Shown piece by piece: positions 42,166 through 51,095 of a DNA stretch of 64,000 bases (position 1 is the stretch's first letter; each line of letters begins with the position of its first letter). The DNA is taken from NCBI RefSeq assembly GCF_019977195.1, contig NZ_AP024643.1, positions 1,550,001-1,614,000 on the forward strand, written 5' to 3'. The translations under genes were made by a program, and so were the position numbers. Origin of the DNA: Arthrobacter sp. StoSoilA2 (GTDB lineage: Bacteria; Actinomycetota; Actinomycetes; Actinomycetales; Micrococcaceae). The notes below the pieces were generated by a model. It was not told where the DNA came from, ran no database searches, and saw only the letters and a program-made list of their open reading frames with translations.

Positions 42166-45100
42166 AGTTCCGCTTGACCCTGCGGCGAGACCCCGCGGAA
42201 GCGAAGGACCTCGCCGTTACGGTGGATGGTCGCGCCACCGTGGCGGACATCGCCACTGAACTTTGGGTTGCCGACCCCGCGCGCAAGGGCACCGAACCGC
42301 CGTCGAACCTGTCCATCAGCGTGGACGAAGCGTTCGTGGGCGGCGGGCTTTCCGGCCATGTCCTCAGGCCCTCGGACAACCTGCTCGAGTCCGGACTGCG
42401 GCCTGGCTCCAAGGTTTCGCTCGCGCAGGTGGGCGAGCAGTTCGCGTCGAACGGCAACGGTGGTACCAACGGCCAAAACCGGGGACCAGCCGCGGCGACG
42501 TTGCGCGTCATGTCAGGGCCCGACGTCGGACGCGAATTTTCGCTGCCTTTCGGCACCAGCTACATCGGCCGGGACAGGGACGCCGACATCCGTCTCTCGG
42601 ATCCGCTGACGTCCAAGCGCCACGCACGCATCACAGTTGGCGAGACCGTGGAGATCGTGGACACGAACTCGGCCAACGGACTCCTCATGGAAGGTTTGCC
42701 GGTCACACGGGCAACGCTTGAATCCTCCGATACGGTGACCTTGGGCGATACCACCGTTGGGGTTGTGTCACTGTCGCGGAACCATGGCGGCGGCCCATCA
42801 TCGCCGCTGGTGGACTTCAACCGCTCGCCTCGTGTGCTGCCGAGGTTTGAGTCTCCCAAACGTGTGCCGCCGGCCGGGCCGAAACGGCCTGAACACCAAC
42901 CATTCCCGTACATCATGTTGATCGCACCGCTTCTGATGGGCGGCGTCCTCTTCGCCTTCACCCAGAACCTGCTCTCGGTGCTTTTCATGGCCATGATGCC
43001 GCTGTTCATCGTTGGCCACTATGTGGACCACAAGATGCAGGGCAAACGCCAGGCGAAGGAAGGCCATAAGCAGTTCCAGGCTTCCATGCTTGCGTTCCGG
43101 GAGGACATTGACCGGCAACAGAACATTGAACGGGCCGTGCGGCTCCAGGAAGCACCATCGGTCAGCGATACCGTGGATGCGATCTACAAACTCGGCCCCC
43201 TCCTGTGGACCAACCGTCCTGAGCATCAGCATTTCCTTGGTGTCCGGTTCGGACTCGGATCTTCGCCGTCGCGGATTCAGTTCGAAGAACCCGGCGCCAA
43301 CGAAACCGAACCCCGGTACATGAGGGAAATCCAGGAATGCCTGCAGCAGGTCCGTGTCATTGATGGCGTGCCGATCGTGTCCCAGCTGCGCACTTCGGGT
43401 TCGTTCGGCGTGGCAGGGGACCGCAACGTGGTGGACGATGTCGCCCGGGGCATGGTGCTTCAGTTGGTGGGCCTCCACTCGCCTGCGGAGGTGGTGCTGA
43501 CTGCATTGACCTCGGCCCGCTCGCGTGAGCGCTGGGACTGGTTGCAGTGGCTCCCGCACGTTGGTTCCGGTCACAGCCCGCTCTCCGGCGACCATCTGGC
43601 CGCCGGCCCTGCTGCTGGTGCCTCGCTGCTCTCGCGCCTGGAGGACCTGGTGGAGCAGCGCGAGGCCCAGGCCAATGAGCCTGGTCCGCAGCCACGCCCC
43701 GCGCTCAAGGACGAGCATGAAGAGATTCCCGGTCCCGTGGTACCTGCTGTCCTGGTGGTCGTTGAGGACGATGCACCTGTGGACCGGGGACGGCTGACGC
43801 GGCTGGTGGAACGCGGCCCGGACTTCGGGGTGCACGTCATGTGGGTGGCAGCGAATGTGCAGTCCTTGCCTGCCGCTTGCCGGGACTTCCTCTCCGTCGA
43901 CGGCGATCACGGCACCACTACCGGCCAGGTACGGCTTGGCCGCCACACCTACCCCGTGAGCTGCGAAAGCCTCGACGCCGGTCTCGCCACGCAGCTGGCG
44001 CGCATGATGTCGCCGTTGGTGGATGTCGGAAATCCGCTCGAGGACGATTCGGACCTCCCGCGTGCCGTTTCCTATGCCACTTTGATCGGCAAGGAACTCA
44101 TGGACAACCCGCAGGCCGTTGCCGAACGCTGGCAGGAGAACAATTCAGTCCATGCCACGGCGGTGCCCAACCGCAAGGACAACGGAAGCCTGCGTGCCTT
44201 GGTGGGCTCCAAGGGCGTTGAACCGTTCTACCTGGACCTTAAGAACGAAGGACCCCACGCGCTCGTGGGCGGAACCACCGGCGCAGGTAAATCGGAGTTC
44301 CTTCAGTCGTGGGTGATGGGAATGGCAGCGGCCTACAGCCCGGACCGCGTCAGCTTCCTGTTCGTGGACTACAAGGGTGGTGCGGCCTTTGCGGACTGCC
44401 TGCACCTGCCCCACACCGTGGGGCTCGTCACCGACCTGTCTCCGCACCTGGTACGCAGGGCCCTGACCTCGTTGCGGGCCGAACTTCACTATCGGGAACG
44501 CCTGCTGAACCGTAAAAAGGCCAAGGACCTGCTGGCACTGCAGCGTGAAGCAGACCCCGAGGCGCCGCCGTACCTCATCATCATCGTGGACGAATTCGCG
44601 GCGCTTGCCACCGAAGTCCCCGAGTTCGTTGACGGCGTGGTGGACGTTGCTGCCCGTGGACGTTCGCTGGGTTTGCACCTGATCCTCGCCACCCAGCGCC
44701 CCGCGGGTGTCATCAAGGACAACCTGCGTGCAAACACGAACCTCCGGGTCGCGTTGCGGATGGCTGATGAAGTGGATGCCGTGGACATTCTTGGCGTCCC
44801 CACGGCGGCATACTTCGACCCGTCCATTCCAGGCCGTGGTGCTGCGAAAACCGGCCCGGGCCGCATCCAGGGGTTCCAGACCGGATACGCGGGTGGCTGG
44901 ACCACCGAGAAGCCGCAGCGCCCCCGGATCGACATCGTGGAGATGGCCTTCGGATCCGGTCCCTCCTGGGAGCCGCCGCCTGCCACAGCTGTGGAGGAAG
45001 AACCTGCGGGCCCCAACGACATCGCCAGAATGACAGGCAACATTATCCGGGCCGCGGACTTCCTGGCGATTGAGCCACCACGCAAGCCGTGGTTGAACGA

Positions 45101-46622
45101 ACTCGCCATGACCTACGACTTCTCCAAATTGCCAAACCCGCGCACGGACGAGCGGCTCTTGCTAGGCGTGGCCGATGACCCCGCACACCAGGACCAGCCC
45201 ACCGTGTTCTATGAACCGGACAAGGACGGCAACATGGCCGTCTACGGTACGGGTGGTTCGGGCAAGTCGGCGGCGCTGCGCGGAATCGCGATCGCCGCCG
45301 CCGTCACACCTCGTGGTGGGCCCGTCCACGTGTATGGCATCGACTGTGGTTCTTCAGGTTTGAAGATGCTGGAGGGACTCCCGCACGTGGGGGAGGTCAT
45401 CAGCGGGGACGATGTGGAGCGGGTTGGCCGCCTTCTGCGGTGGCTCAAGGAGGTTGCCGATGACCGCGCCGCCCGGTTCGCCGAGGTCCGGGCCTCCACC
45501 ATTGTTGAATACCGGCAGCTCGCAAACCGTCCGGACGAAAAGCGTATCTTCATCCTGGTGGACGGCATGTCCGCCTTCCGTGAAGGCTATGAGTACAGCA
45601 ACCTGTCCGCGCTGTGGGACATCTTCCTCCAGCTGGCAACGGATGGACGTCCCCTGGGTATCCACCTGGTAGTGAGCGGTGACCGAACCAACTCTGTGCC
45701 GGCGTCGCTCCTTGCCTCGATCCAAAAACGCCTGGTCCTGCGTCTTAGCTCCGAAGACGACTACATGACGCTCGATGTGCCCAAGGACGTCCTCAACTCA
45801 GCCTCGCCCCCCGGCCGCGGTTTGCTCGATGGCCTGGAAGTCCAACTGGCCGTGCTGGGTGGCAACTCGAACCTGGCGCTGCAGGCCCGCGAAGTGTCCA
45901 AACTCAGCCAGGCCATGGTGCGCCAGGGCCTGGAGCAGGCGCCAAAGATACAGCGGCTTCCGGAACTCGTGGATTTGGATATCCTGCCTTCGGGTGCCCC
46001 GGACAATCCTGTTATTGGCGTGGACGATGAGACCTTGGGTTCGGCCACCATCGCTGCAAAGGGTTCGCTCCTGCTCGCGGGGCCGCCGGGTGCCGGACGC
46101 ACAGTTGCGTTGGTCACGTTGGCGTACGCCCTGCGGCGGTCCAACCCGCGGACGGACCTTATCTACATCGGCTCCCGCCGCTCCGCGGTTGCCTCCCTGA
46201 ACATCTGGAGCAGGTCCCTGGTGGGGCCTGACGAGGTCTCGGACGTGGTGGATGATCTCATCGACAAAGCCACGGACAACCCGGGCACCATGGCCATCTT
46301 CATCGAAGGCCTGACGGAGTTCACGGACACGTTGGCGGAATCGGGCGTGGGACGGTTGGTCACGGCTGCCATCAAGGCCGATCAATGGGTTGTTGGCGAA
46401 TCCGAAACGTCCACGTGGTCCCAGGCATGGTCCTTGGCCCAGCCCTTCAAATCGGGCAGGCGTGGACTGTTGCTCAACCCTGGGGATGTGGAAGGGGATA
46501 CCCTCCTTAACACCTCGCTGGGCCGGATCAGCAAGGACTTCATCCCTGGCCGCGGGTACATCGTGGGACGTGGAAAGGTACGCAAGCTGCAGGTCGCCAT
46601 GCCGCCGGAGAACCGTAGCTAG
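42162..46622 (+). CDS. FHA-containing FtsK/SpoIIIE ATPase, EssC/EccC-like
   Basis: 1,486 residues. Residues 1-95 are a ubiquitin-like fold; about 110-210 an FHA domain (YIGRDRDADIRL, SKRHARI, DTNSANG); 245-290 two membrane helices. Then come three FtsK-type ATPase domains. Domain 1 has intact Walker A (GGTTGAGKS, Lys710) and Walker B (IIIVDEF, Asp810-Glu811). Domain 2 has Walker A (GTGGSGKS, Lys1035), but its B segment reads ILVDGMS. Domain 3 has Arg1313 in place of the Walker A Lys (GPPGAGRT) and IFIEG for B. So only the first domain looks fully catalytic. The plan matches firmicute EssC and actinobacterial EccC motors of type VII secretion. Last gene of the operon. Confidence 0.88.
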   Translation: MKFRLTLRRDPAEAKDLAVTVDGRATVADIATELWVADPARKGTEPPSNLSISVDEAFVGGGLSGHVLRPSDNLLESGLRPGSKVSLAQVGEQFASNGNGGTNGQNRGPAAATLRVMSGPDVGREFSLPFGTSYIGRDRDADIRLSDPLTSKRHARITVGETVEIVDTNSANGLLMEGLPVTRATLESSDTVTLGDTTVGVVSLSRNHGGGPSSPLVDFNRSPRVLPRFESPKRVPPAGPKRPEHQPFPYIMLIAPLLMGGVLFAFTQNLLSVLFMAMMPLFIVGHYVDHKMQGKRQAKEGHKQFQASMLAFREDIDRQQNIERAVRLQEAPSVSDTVDAIYKLGPLLWTNRPEHQHFLGVRFGLGSSPSRIQFEEPGANETEPRYMREIQECLQQVRVIDGVPIVSQLRTSGSFGVAGDRNVVDDVARGMVLQLVGLHSPAEVVLTALTSARSRERWDWLQWLPHVGSGHSPLSGDHLAAGPAAGASLLSRLEDLVEQREAQANEPGPQPRPALKDEHEEIPGPVVPAVLVVVEDDAPVDRGRLTRLVERGPDFGVHVMWVAANVQSLPAACRDFLSVDGDHGTTTGQVRLGRHTYPVSCESLDAGLATQLARMMSPLVDVGNPLEDDSDLPRAVSYATLIGKELMDNPQAVAERWQENNSVHATAVPNRKDNGSLRALVGSKGVEPFYLDLKNEGPHALVGGTTGAGKSEFLQSWVMGMAAAYSPDRVSFLFVDYKGGAAFADCLHLPHTVGLVTDLSPHLVRRALTSLRAELHYRERLLNRKKAKDLLALQREADPEAPPYLIIIVDEFAALATEVPEFVDGVVDVAARGRSLGLHLILATQRPAGVIKDNLRANTNLRVALRMADEVDAVDILGVPTAAYFDPSIPGRGAAKTGPGRIQGFQTGYAGGWTTEKPQRPRIDIVEMAFGSGPSWEPPPATAVEEEPAGPNDIARMTGNIIRAADFLAIEPPRKPWLNELAMTYDFSKLPNPRTDERLLLGVADDPAHQDQPTVFYEPDKDGNMAVYGTGGSGKSAALRGIAIAAAVTPRGGPVHVYGIDCGSSGLKMLEGLPHVGEVISGDDVERVGRLLRWLKEVADDRAARFAEVRASTIVEYRQLANRPDEKRIFILVDGMSAFREGYEYSNLSALWDIFLQLATDGRPLGIHLVVSGDRTNSVPASLLASIQKRLVLRLSSEDDYMTLDVPKDVLNSASPPGRGLLDGLEVQLAVLGGNSNLALQAREVSKLSQAMVRQGLEQAPKIQRLPELVDLDILPSGAPDNPVIGVDDETLGSATIAAKGSLLLAGPPGAGRTVALVTLAYALRRSNPRTDLIYIGSRRSAVASLNIWSRSLVGPDEVSDVVDDLIDKATDNPGTMAIFIEGLTEFTDTLAESGVGRLVTAAIKADQWVVGESETSTWSQAWSLAQPFKSGRRGLLLNPGDVEGDTLLNTSLGRISKDFIPGRGYIVGRGKVRKLQVAMPPENRS

Positions 46623-46653
46623 GAACTGGCTGGTACGGGCCCCCGCTCCGCCA

Positions 46654-46667
46654 GGACAATAATGTCC
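46654..46667. promoter_or_regulatory. Palindrome upstream of ligA
   Basis: GGACA-ATAA-TGTCC, a perfect 5-bp dyad about 25 bp before the ligA start, at the expected -35 position. Possible operator. Confidence 0.35.
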
Positions 46668-46678
46668 GCGGCTTGCGG

Positions 46679-46684
46679 CAAGAT
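46679..46684 (+). promoter_or_regulatory. Leaderless -10 element of ligA
   Basis: CAAGAT, six bases before GTG 46691. It fits the A...T positions of TANNNT but not the first T. Confidence 0.35.
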
Positions 46685-46690
46685 AGACCT

Positions 46691-48988
46691 GTGAGCACAC
46701 CAGAGAATCCAGATCCGGTCGACACCACAACCCAGGATGCCGCTGCGGCCATCGTCGCAGAAGAGGGAGCACCTCCGTCGGAGAGCCTGCGGGATGAGTA
46801 TGAGCAACTTGCGGACCTCGTTCGCAAGTACCGGTATGCCTATTACCAAGAGGACGCGCCCACGGTTTCCGACGCCGAGTTCGATGAACTCTACCGTCGC
46901 CTGGAAGAAATCGAAGCGCTGCATCCGGAACTCGTTTCCAATGACTCGCCTACGCAGGAAGTCGGCGGCGAAGTCTCTGCCGCCTTTACTGCCGTCGCGC
47001 ACCTACAGCGGATGTACAGCCTGGACGACGTCTTTTCCCTCGAGGAGCTCGAAGCCTGGGTACGTAAGGCTGAAGCTTCCGTGGCCAAGCTCGGGGACAG
47101 CGTCCCGCCCATTGCCTGGCTGACTGAACTGAAAATCGATGGACTCGCCGTCAACCTGCTGTACAGGGACGGAAAATTGGTGCGCGCTGCCACCCGGGGT
47201 GACGGCACAACAGGTGAGGACATCACTCATAACGTGCTCACCATCAAGGAGATCCCGCGTCAACTCAGCGGCTCGGGTTATCCTTCGGAAGTTGAAATCC
47301 GTGGGGAAGTATTCATTCCTTCCAAGGCGTTCGTTGAGTTCAACGAAGCCTTGGTTGCGGCAGGCAAGGCCCCCCTCGCCAATCCACGCAATGCGGCTGC
47401 GGGCTCGCTCCGCCAGAAGGACCCGGCAGAAACAGCAAAGCGTCCACTGAGCATGTTCGTTCACGGCATCGGTGCCCGGGAGGGCCTGAATGCCATGAGC
47501 CAATCCGAAACCTATAAGTTGCTGGCTGACTGGGGACTGCCTGTCAGCCCCTATTTCAAGGTTCTGGATTCCTTTGAAGGCGTCCTGAAATTCATCGCCC
47601 ATTATGGCGAGCACCGGCACGACCTCCTTCATGAAATCGATGGCATCGTGGTCAAAATTGATGACTTCGCCACACAACGCGCCCTCGGCTACACTTCCCG
47701 CGTCCCCAGATGGGCAGCCGCTTACAAATACCCGCCGGAGGAAGTCCACACCAAGCTTTTGGACATCCTCGTCAACGTGGGCCGCACGGGGCGCGTCACG
47801 CCGTTTGGAATGATGGAGCCGGTGAAGGTCGCGGGTTCCACCGTGGGAATGGCCACTCTGCACAACCAGGACGTGGTCAAGGCCAAAGGCGTCATGATCG
47901 GCGACATCGTGATTCTCCGCAAGGCCGGTGACGTGATCCCCGAGATCGTTGGACCCGTGCTGGCGCTGCGAGACCAACAGGACCCGCCCGTGCGCGAATT
48001 CGTGATGCCCACCGAGTGCCCGTCCTGCGGTACGCCATTGGCACCGGCAAAAGAAAGCGACGTGGACATCCGTTGCCCCAATGCCAAGTCCTGCCCGTCG
48101 CAGCTGCGTGAGCGTGTTTTCCATCTGGCTGGCCGCGGTGCGTTCGATATCGAGGCCCTGGGCTGGGAAGCAGCGATCGCCTTGACGCAGCCGGCAGAGC
48201 CGGAGACTCCTCCGTTGACCAGCGAAGCCGTGCTGTTCACTTTGAAGCCTGAGGATCTGGCGAATGTCATGATCCGCCGGGAGAAGAGGTCCAAGGGTGT
48301 AGGCACGGGCCAGTATGAGCTTGTTCCGTACTTCTACTCAAGGGGAACGGCCAAGTCGCCTTCAAAGCCAACGGCAACCACGGAAAAACTCTTTGCCGAG
48401 CTGGAGAAAGCGAAGAAGCAGCCTCTGTGGCGTGTCCTCGTGGCATTGTCCATTCGCCATGTGGGACCCACAGCCTCCCGTGCCCTTGCGACGGCCTTCG
48501 GCAGCATGGACGCGATCCGCAACGCCACTGAAGAGCAGCTTGCGCATGTTGACGGCGTCGGACCTACCATCGCGGCGGCCCTGAAGGAATGGTTCGCCGT
48601 GGACTGGCATAACGAGATCGTGGACAGCTGGGCAGCTGCCGGCGTGCGGATGGAAGACGAACGCGATACCAGCGTGCCGCGAACCCTTGAGGGCCTCACC
48701 ATCGTGGTTACGGGGACCCTGCCAAACTTCAGCCGGGACGAAGCCAAAGAAGCCATCATCATTCGAGGCGGGAAGGCCTCCGGCTCGGTGTCCAAGAACA
48801 CGAGCTACCTCGTGGCTGGTGAAAGTGCCGGGACCAAGCTGGATAAAGCCGAGCAGCTCGGTGTTCCGATTTTGGATGAGGACGGCTTCCGCGAGTTGTT
48901 GGAGAAGGGCCCGGGGAACACCGAGGCCGACGCTGACGCTGCAGCCGAGGCCGATGCTGCAGAGACAGTGAAAGCAGAAGCAGAATGA
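46691..48988 (+). CDS. ligA: NAD+-dependent DNA ligase
   Basis: 765 residues from GTG 46691, the start nearest the conserved region. Domains: Ia NMN-binding (YRYAYYQEDAPTVSDAEFDE), adenylation domain with nucleophile Lys148 in ELKIDGLA, OB fold, four-Cys zinc finger (CPSC...CPNAKSCPSQ), helix-hairpin-helix region, C-terminal BRCT (LTIVVTGTLPNFSRDEAKE), then an Ala/Asp/Glu-rich tail. It seals nicks in replication and repair using NAD+. Insertions around residues 500-570 make it longer than the 670-residue E. coli enzyme. The next gene overlaps its stop by four bases. Confidence 0.95.
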   Translation: MSTPENPDPVDTTTQDAAAAIVAEEGAPPSESLRDEYEQLADLVRKYRYAYYQEDAPTVSDAEFDELYRRLEEIEALHPELVSNDSPTQEVGGEVSAAFTAVAHLQRMYSLDDVFSLEELEAWVRKAEASVAKLGDSVPPIAWLTELKIDGLAVNLLYRDGKLVRAATRGDGTTGEDITHNVLTIKEIPRQLSGSGYPSEVEIRGEVFIPSKAFVEFNEALVAAGKAPLANPRNAAAGSLRQKDPAETAKRPLSMFVHGIGAREGLNAMSQSETYKLLADWGLPVSPYFKVLDSFEGVLKFIAHYGEHRHDLLHEIDGIVVKIDDFATQRALGYTSRVPRWAAAYKYPPEEVHTKLLDILVNVGRTGRVTPFGMMEPVKVAGSTVGMATLHNQDVVKAKGVMIGDIVILRKAGDVIPEIVGPVLALRDQQDPPVREFVMPTECPSCGTPLAPAKESDVDIRCPNAKSCPSQLRERVFHLAGRGAFDIEALGWEAAIALTQPAEPETPPLTSEAVLFTLKPEDLANVMIRREKRSKGVGTGQYELVPYFYSRGTAKSPSKPTATTEKLFAELEKAKKQPLWRVLVALSIRHVGPTASRALATAFGSMDAIRNATEEQLAHVDGVGPTIAAALKEWFAVDWHNEIVDSWAAAGVRMEDERDTSVPRTLEGLTIVVTGTLPNFSRDEAKEAIIIRGGKASGSVSKNTSYLVAGESAGTKLDKAEQLGVPILDEDGFRELLEKGPGNTEADADAAAEADAAETVKAEAE

Positions 48989-49809
48989 CCGACGCCATCG
49001 AGCTGCTCGCCGTAGCGAAACGCGCTGCTGCTGCGGGCGCGGCTGTCCTGTCCCGGAGAGCTGCCGCGGGCACAGGCGGCGTGGGATTGGGAATATCCAA
49101 CAAAGGCGATGCCGGCGATTGGGTGACCGAGTTCGACGTCGCAGCAGAGAACGCAGTCCGCGAGGCTATCCTTGCGGCCCGGCCGAACGACGCCATCACG
49201 GGGGAGGAGCACGGCACCACCCGGCCCCAGCAAGCCTCGGGTTACCGCTGGTCCATTGATCCCCTTGATGGCACTACCAACTTCATCCGCAACATCGTCT
49301 ATTACGCCACGTCGGTGGCCGTGGCGGATGCCGACGGCGTCTGGCTGGCGGGAGTAGTTCATGCGCCGGCCCTGGGTCGGGTCTACTCGGCCGCCCGGGG
49401 CGAGGGCGCCTGGTTGGAAGTCGCGGGGGAGACTACCCGTTTGGCGGGCCCCGTTCCCGGACGCACCGGCCTCATCCTTGCCACTGGGTTCAGTTACGAT
49501 CCCGATACCCGTGCCAATCAGGCAGAAGGCCTCGCCGATCTGATGAACGGCTTCGCGGATGTTCGGCGGCTGGGGTCCGCGGCGTTGGATCTGTGCCTGG
49601 TGGCAGATGGCACCTACGACGCCTTTGGGGAGCGCGGATTGAACGAGCATGATTTCTCTGCCGGCGCCCTGATCGCCGAAGAAGCGGGCTGTTGGGTGCG
49701 AAGGCCACGGCTCGCGAGCCCACTCGACGGCGGTCCAACACTTGAGGATCGCCTGGCCGCGTGGACGTGCGCAGGGGCCTTGGAGCTGTCCGGCAAATTT
49801 CCCCTGTGA
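48985..49809 (+). CDS. Inositol monophosphatase family protein
   Basis: 274 residues, starting in an ATGA overlap with ligA. Metal sites of the Li+-sensitive phosphatase family are present: GEEHG, IDPLDGTTNFIRN and, late, LNEHDFSAGALIAEEAG where most members have WDxAAG. The WD to EHD change at the third metal site is unusual and may alter substrate or activity. Candidate substrates are inositol phosphate, histidinol phosphate or sugar bisphosphates. It is probably co-transcribed with ligA, with no obvious functional link. Confidence 0.85.
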   Translation: MTDAIELLAVAKRAAAAGAAVLSRRAAAGTGGVGLGISNKGDAGDWVTEFDVAAENAVREAILAARPNDAITGEEHGTTRPQQASGYRWSIDPLDGTTNFIRNIVYYATSVAVADADGVWLAGVVHAPALGRVYSAARGEGAWLEVAGETTRLAGPVPGRTGLILATGFSYDPDTRANQAEGLADLMNGFADVRRLGSAALDLCLVADGTYDAFGERGLNEHDFSAGALIAEEAGCWVRRPRLASPLDGGPTLEDRLAAWTCAGALELSGKFPL

Positions 49810-49842
49810 TCTTCCTGTACCCATGACCAGCATCCCCTCGCC

Positions 49843-51051
49843 ATGATCAAGACCCTCGCCATCGCCAACTACCGCTCCATCCGCGATCTCGCGATTGAGC
49901 TGCATGGCCTGGACGTGGTGACAGGGGCCAACGGCAGTGGCAAATCCTCCCTGTACCGTGCGCTGCGCCTGCTGGCCGAATGCGCCGGCGGCGACTCCGG
50001 AAACGTGGTGGGATCGTTGGCCAGGGATGGCGGGCTGGCATCGACGCTGTGGGCCGGTCCTGAATCAATCAGCGAGGCAATGCGGCGGGGCGAAGTTCCG
50101 GTCCAAGGTACCCTCCGCCGGGATTCCGTCAACCTGAAACTGGGGTATTCGGGTGACGACTTCGGTTACCTTGTGGACTTGGGCATGCCCGTGTCCAGTG
50201 GCGCCGGCTTTGACCAGGAAACAGGCAGGCCCCGTCCTTCGGCTTTTAGCCTGGATCCCGAGGTCAAGCGCGAGCAGATCTTTTCCGGACCGATCGCAAG
50301 GCCAGGTTCCCTGTTGGTGGATCGCAAAGGAAGCCTTCCGAAGCTCCGTGGGCCTGACGGTGAATGGACCGAACTCTCGCGCCGGCTGGATACTTTCCAA
50401 AGCATGCTGACGGAAGTTTCGGACCAGGACCGGGCTCCTGAAGTACTGCGGGTCCGGGACTCCGTGCGTTCCTGGCGGTTCTACGATCACTTCCGGACAG
50501 ATGCCGAAGCCCCGGCCCGGCAGGCGCAACTCGGCACCCGCACTCCCGTGCTGCACCACAGCGGGAAGGACCTGGCGGCGGCGCTGCAGACCCTGCGTGA
50601 AGTGGGATTTGAACGGCAGCTGGACGCAGCGATCGATCACGCCTTTCCGGGAAGCCGCCTCGAATTAGCCGTAAGCGACGGCCGCTTCACCGTTGAGTTG
50701 CGGCAGCCTGGGATGCTGCGGCCCATGAAAGCGGCCGAACTCTCGGATGGTACGTTACGCTTCCTGCTCCTGACCGCCGCGTTGCTCACTCCCCGGCCTC
50801 CGGAATTGATGGTTCTCAACGAACCCGAGACGAGCCTCCACATCGACCTGATGCCGGCACTGGCTGGACTCATCATCCAAGCCAGTGCCAACAGCCAGAT
50901 CATCGTGGTGACACACTCCGAAGCGCTGCTCAGGGCGCTCCGGGAAAGCGGAGCGGCCCATGAGCACGAGCTTTACAAGGATCTGGGCGAGACCAGGATC
51001 AAGGGACTCGGATCCCTGGAAGGCCCATTGTGGAGTTGGCCCAAACGCTGA
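49843..51051 (+). CDS. AAA (SMC/RecF-like, AAA_21) ATPase
   Basis: 402 residues. Walker A is VVTGANGSGKSSLYRAL at the very N-terminus, an ABC-type signature-like AAELSDGTLRFLLL lies near residue 300, Walker B is LMVLNEPETSLH and the switch region QIIVVTHSEALL. There is no TOPRIM or other effector domain, so it belongs to the COG4637-like single-gene ATPases related to OLD and RecF. Function is unknown; DNA-related or defence roles are possible, but no partner nuclease is adjacent. It follows the IMPase gene by 33 bases and converges with the monooxygenase gene. Confidence 0.82.
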   Translation: MIKTLAIANYRSIRDLAIELHGLDVVTGANGSGKSSLYRALRLLAECAGGDSGNVVGSLARDGGLASTLWAGPESISEAMRRGEVPVQGTLRRDSVNLKLGYSGDDFGYLVDLGMPVSSGAGFDQETGRPRPSAFSLDPEVKREQIFSGPIARPGSLLVDRKGSLPKLRGPDGEWTELSRRLDTFQSMLTEVSDQDRAPEVLRVRDSVRSWRFYDHFRTDAEAPARQAQLGTRTPVLHHSGKDLAAALQTLREVGFERQLDAAIDHAFPGSRLELAVSDGRFTVELRQPGMLRPMKAAELSDGTLRFLLLTAALLTPRPPELMVLNEPETSLHIDLMPALAGLIIQASANSQIIVVTHSEALLRALRESGAAHEHELYKDLGETRIKGLGSLEGPLWSWPKR

Positions 51052-51095
51052 CCTCGAACCACAGCGCCAGGCACGCGGCCGGGGCCAGCCAGTCA

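Noticed and set aside
42162..46622. Complete ESX/type VII secretion locus
   Set aside because: No WXG100 gene, mycosin, EccB, EccD or EccE homologue lies in the window; only the motor resembles the system.
49843..51051. Defence island built on the AAA ATPase
   Set aside because: No nuclease, TOPRIM, reverse transcriptase or toxin partner is adjacent; the neighbours are metabolic genes on both sides.
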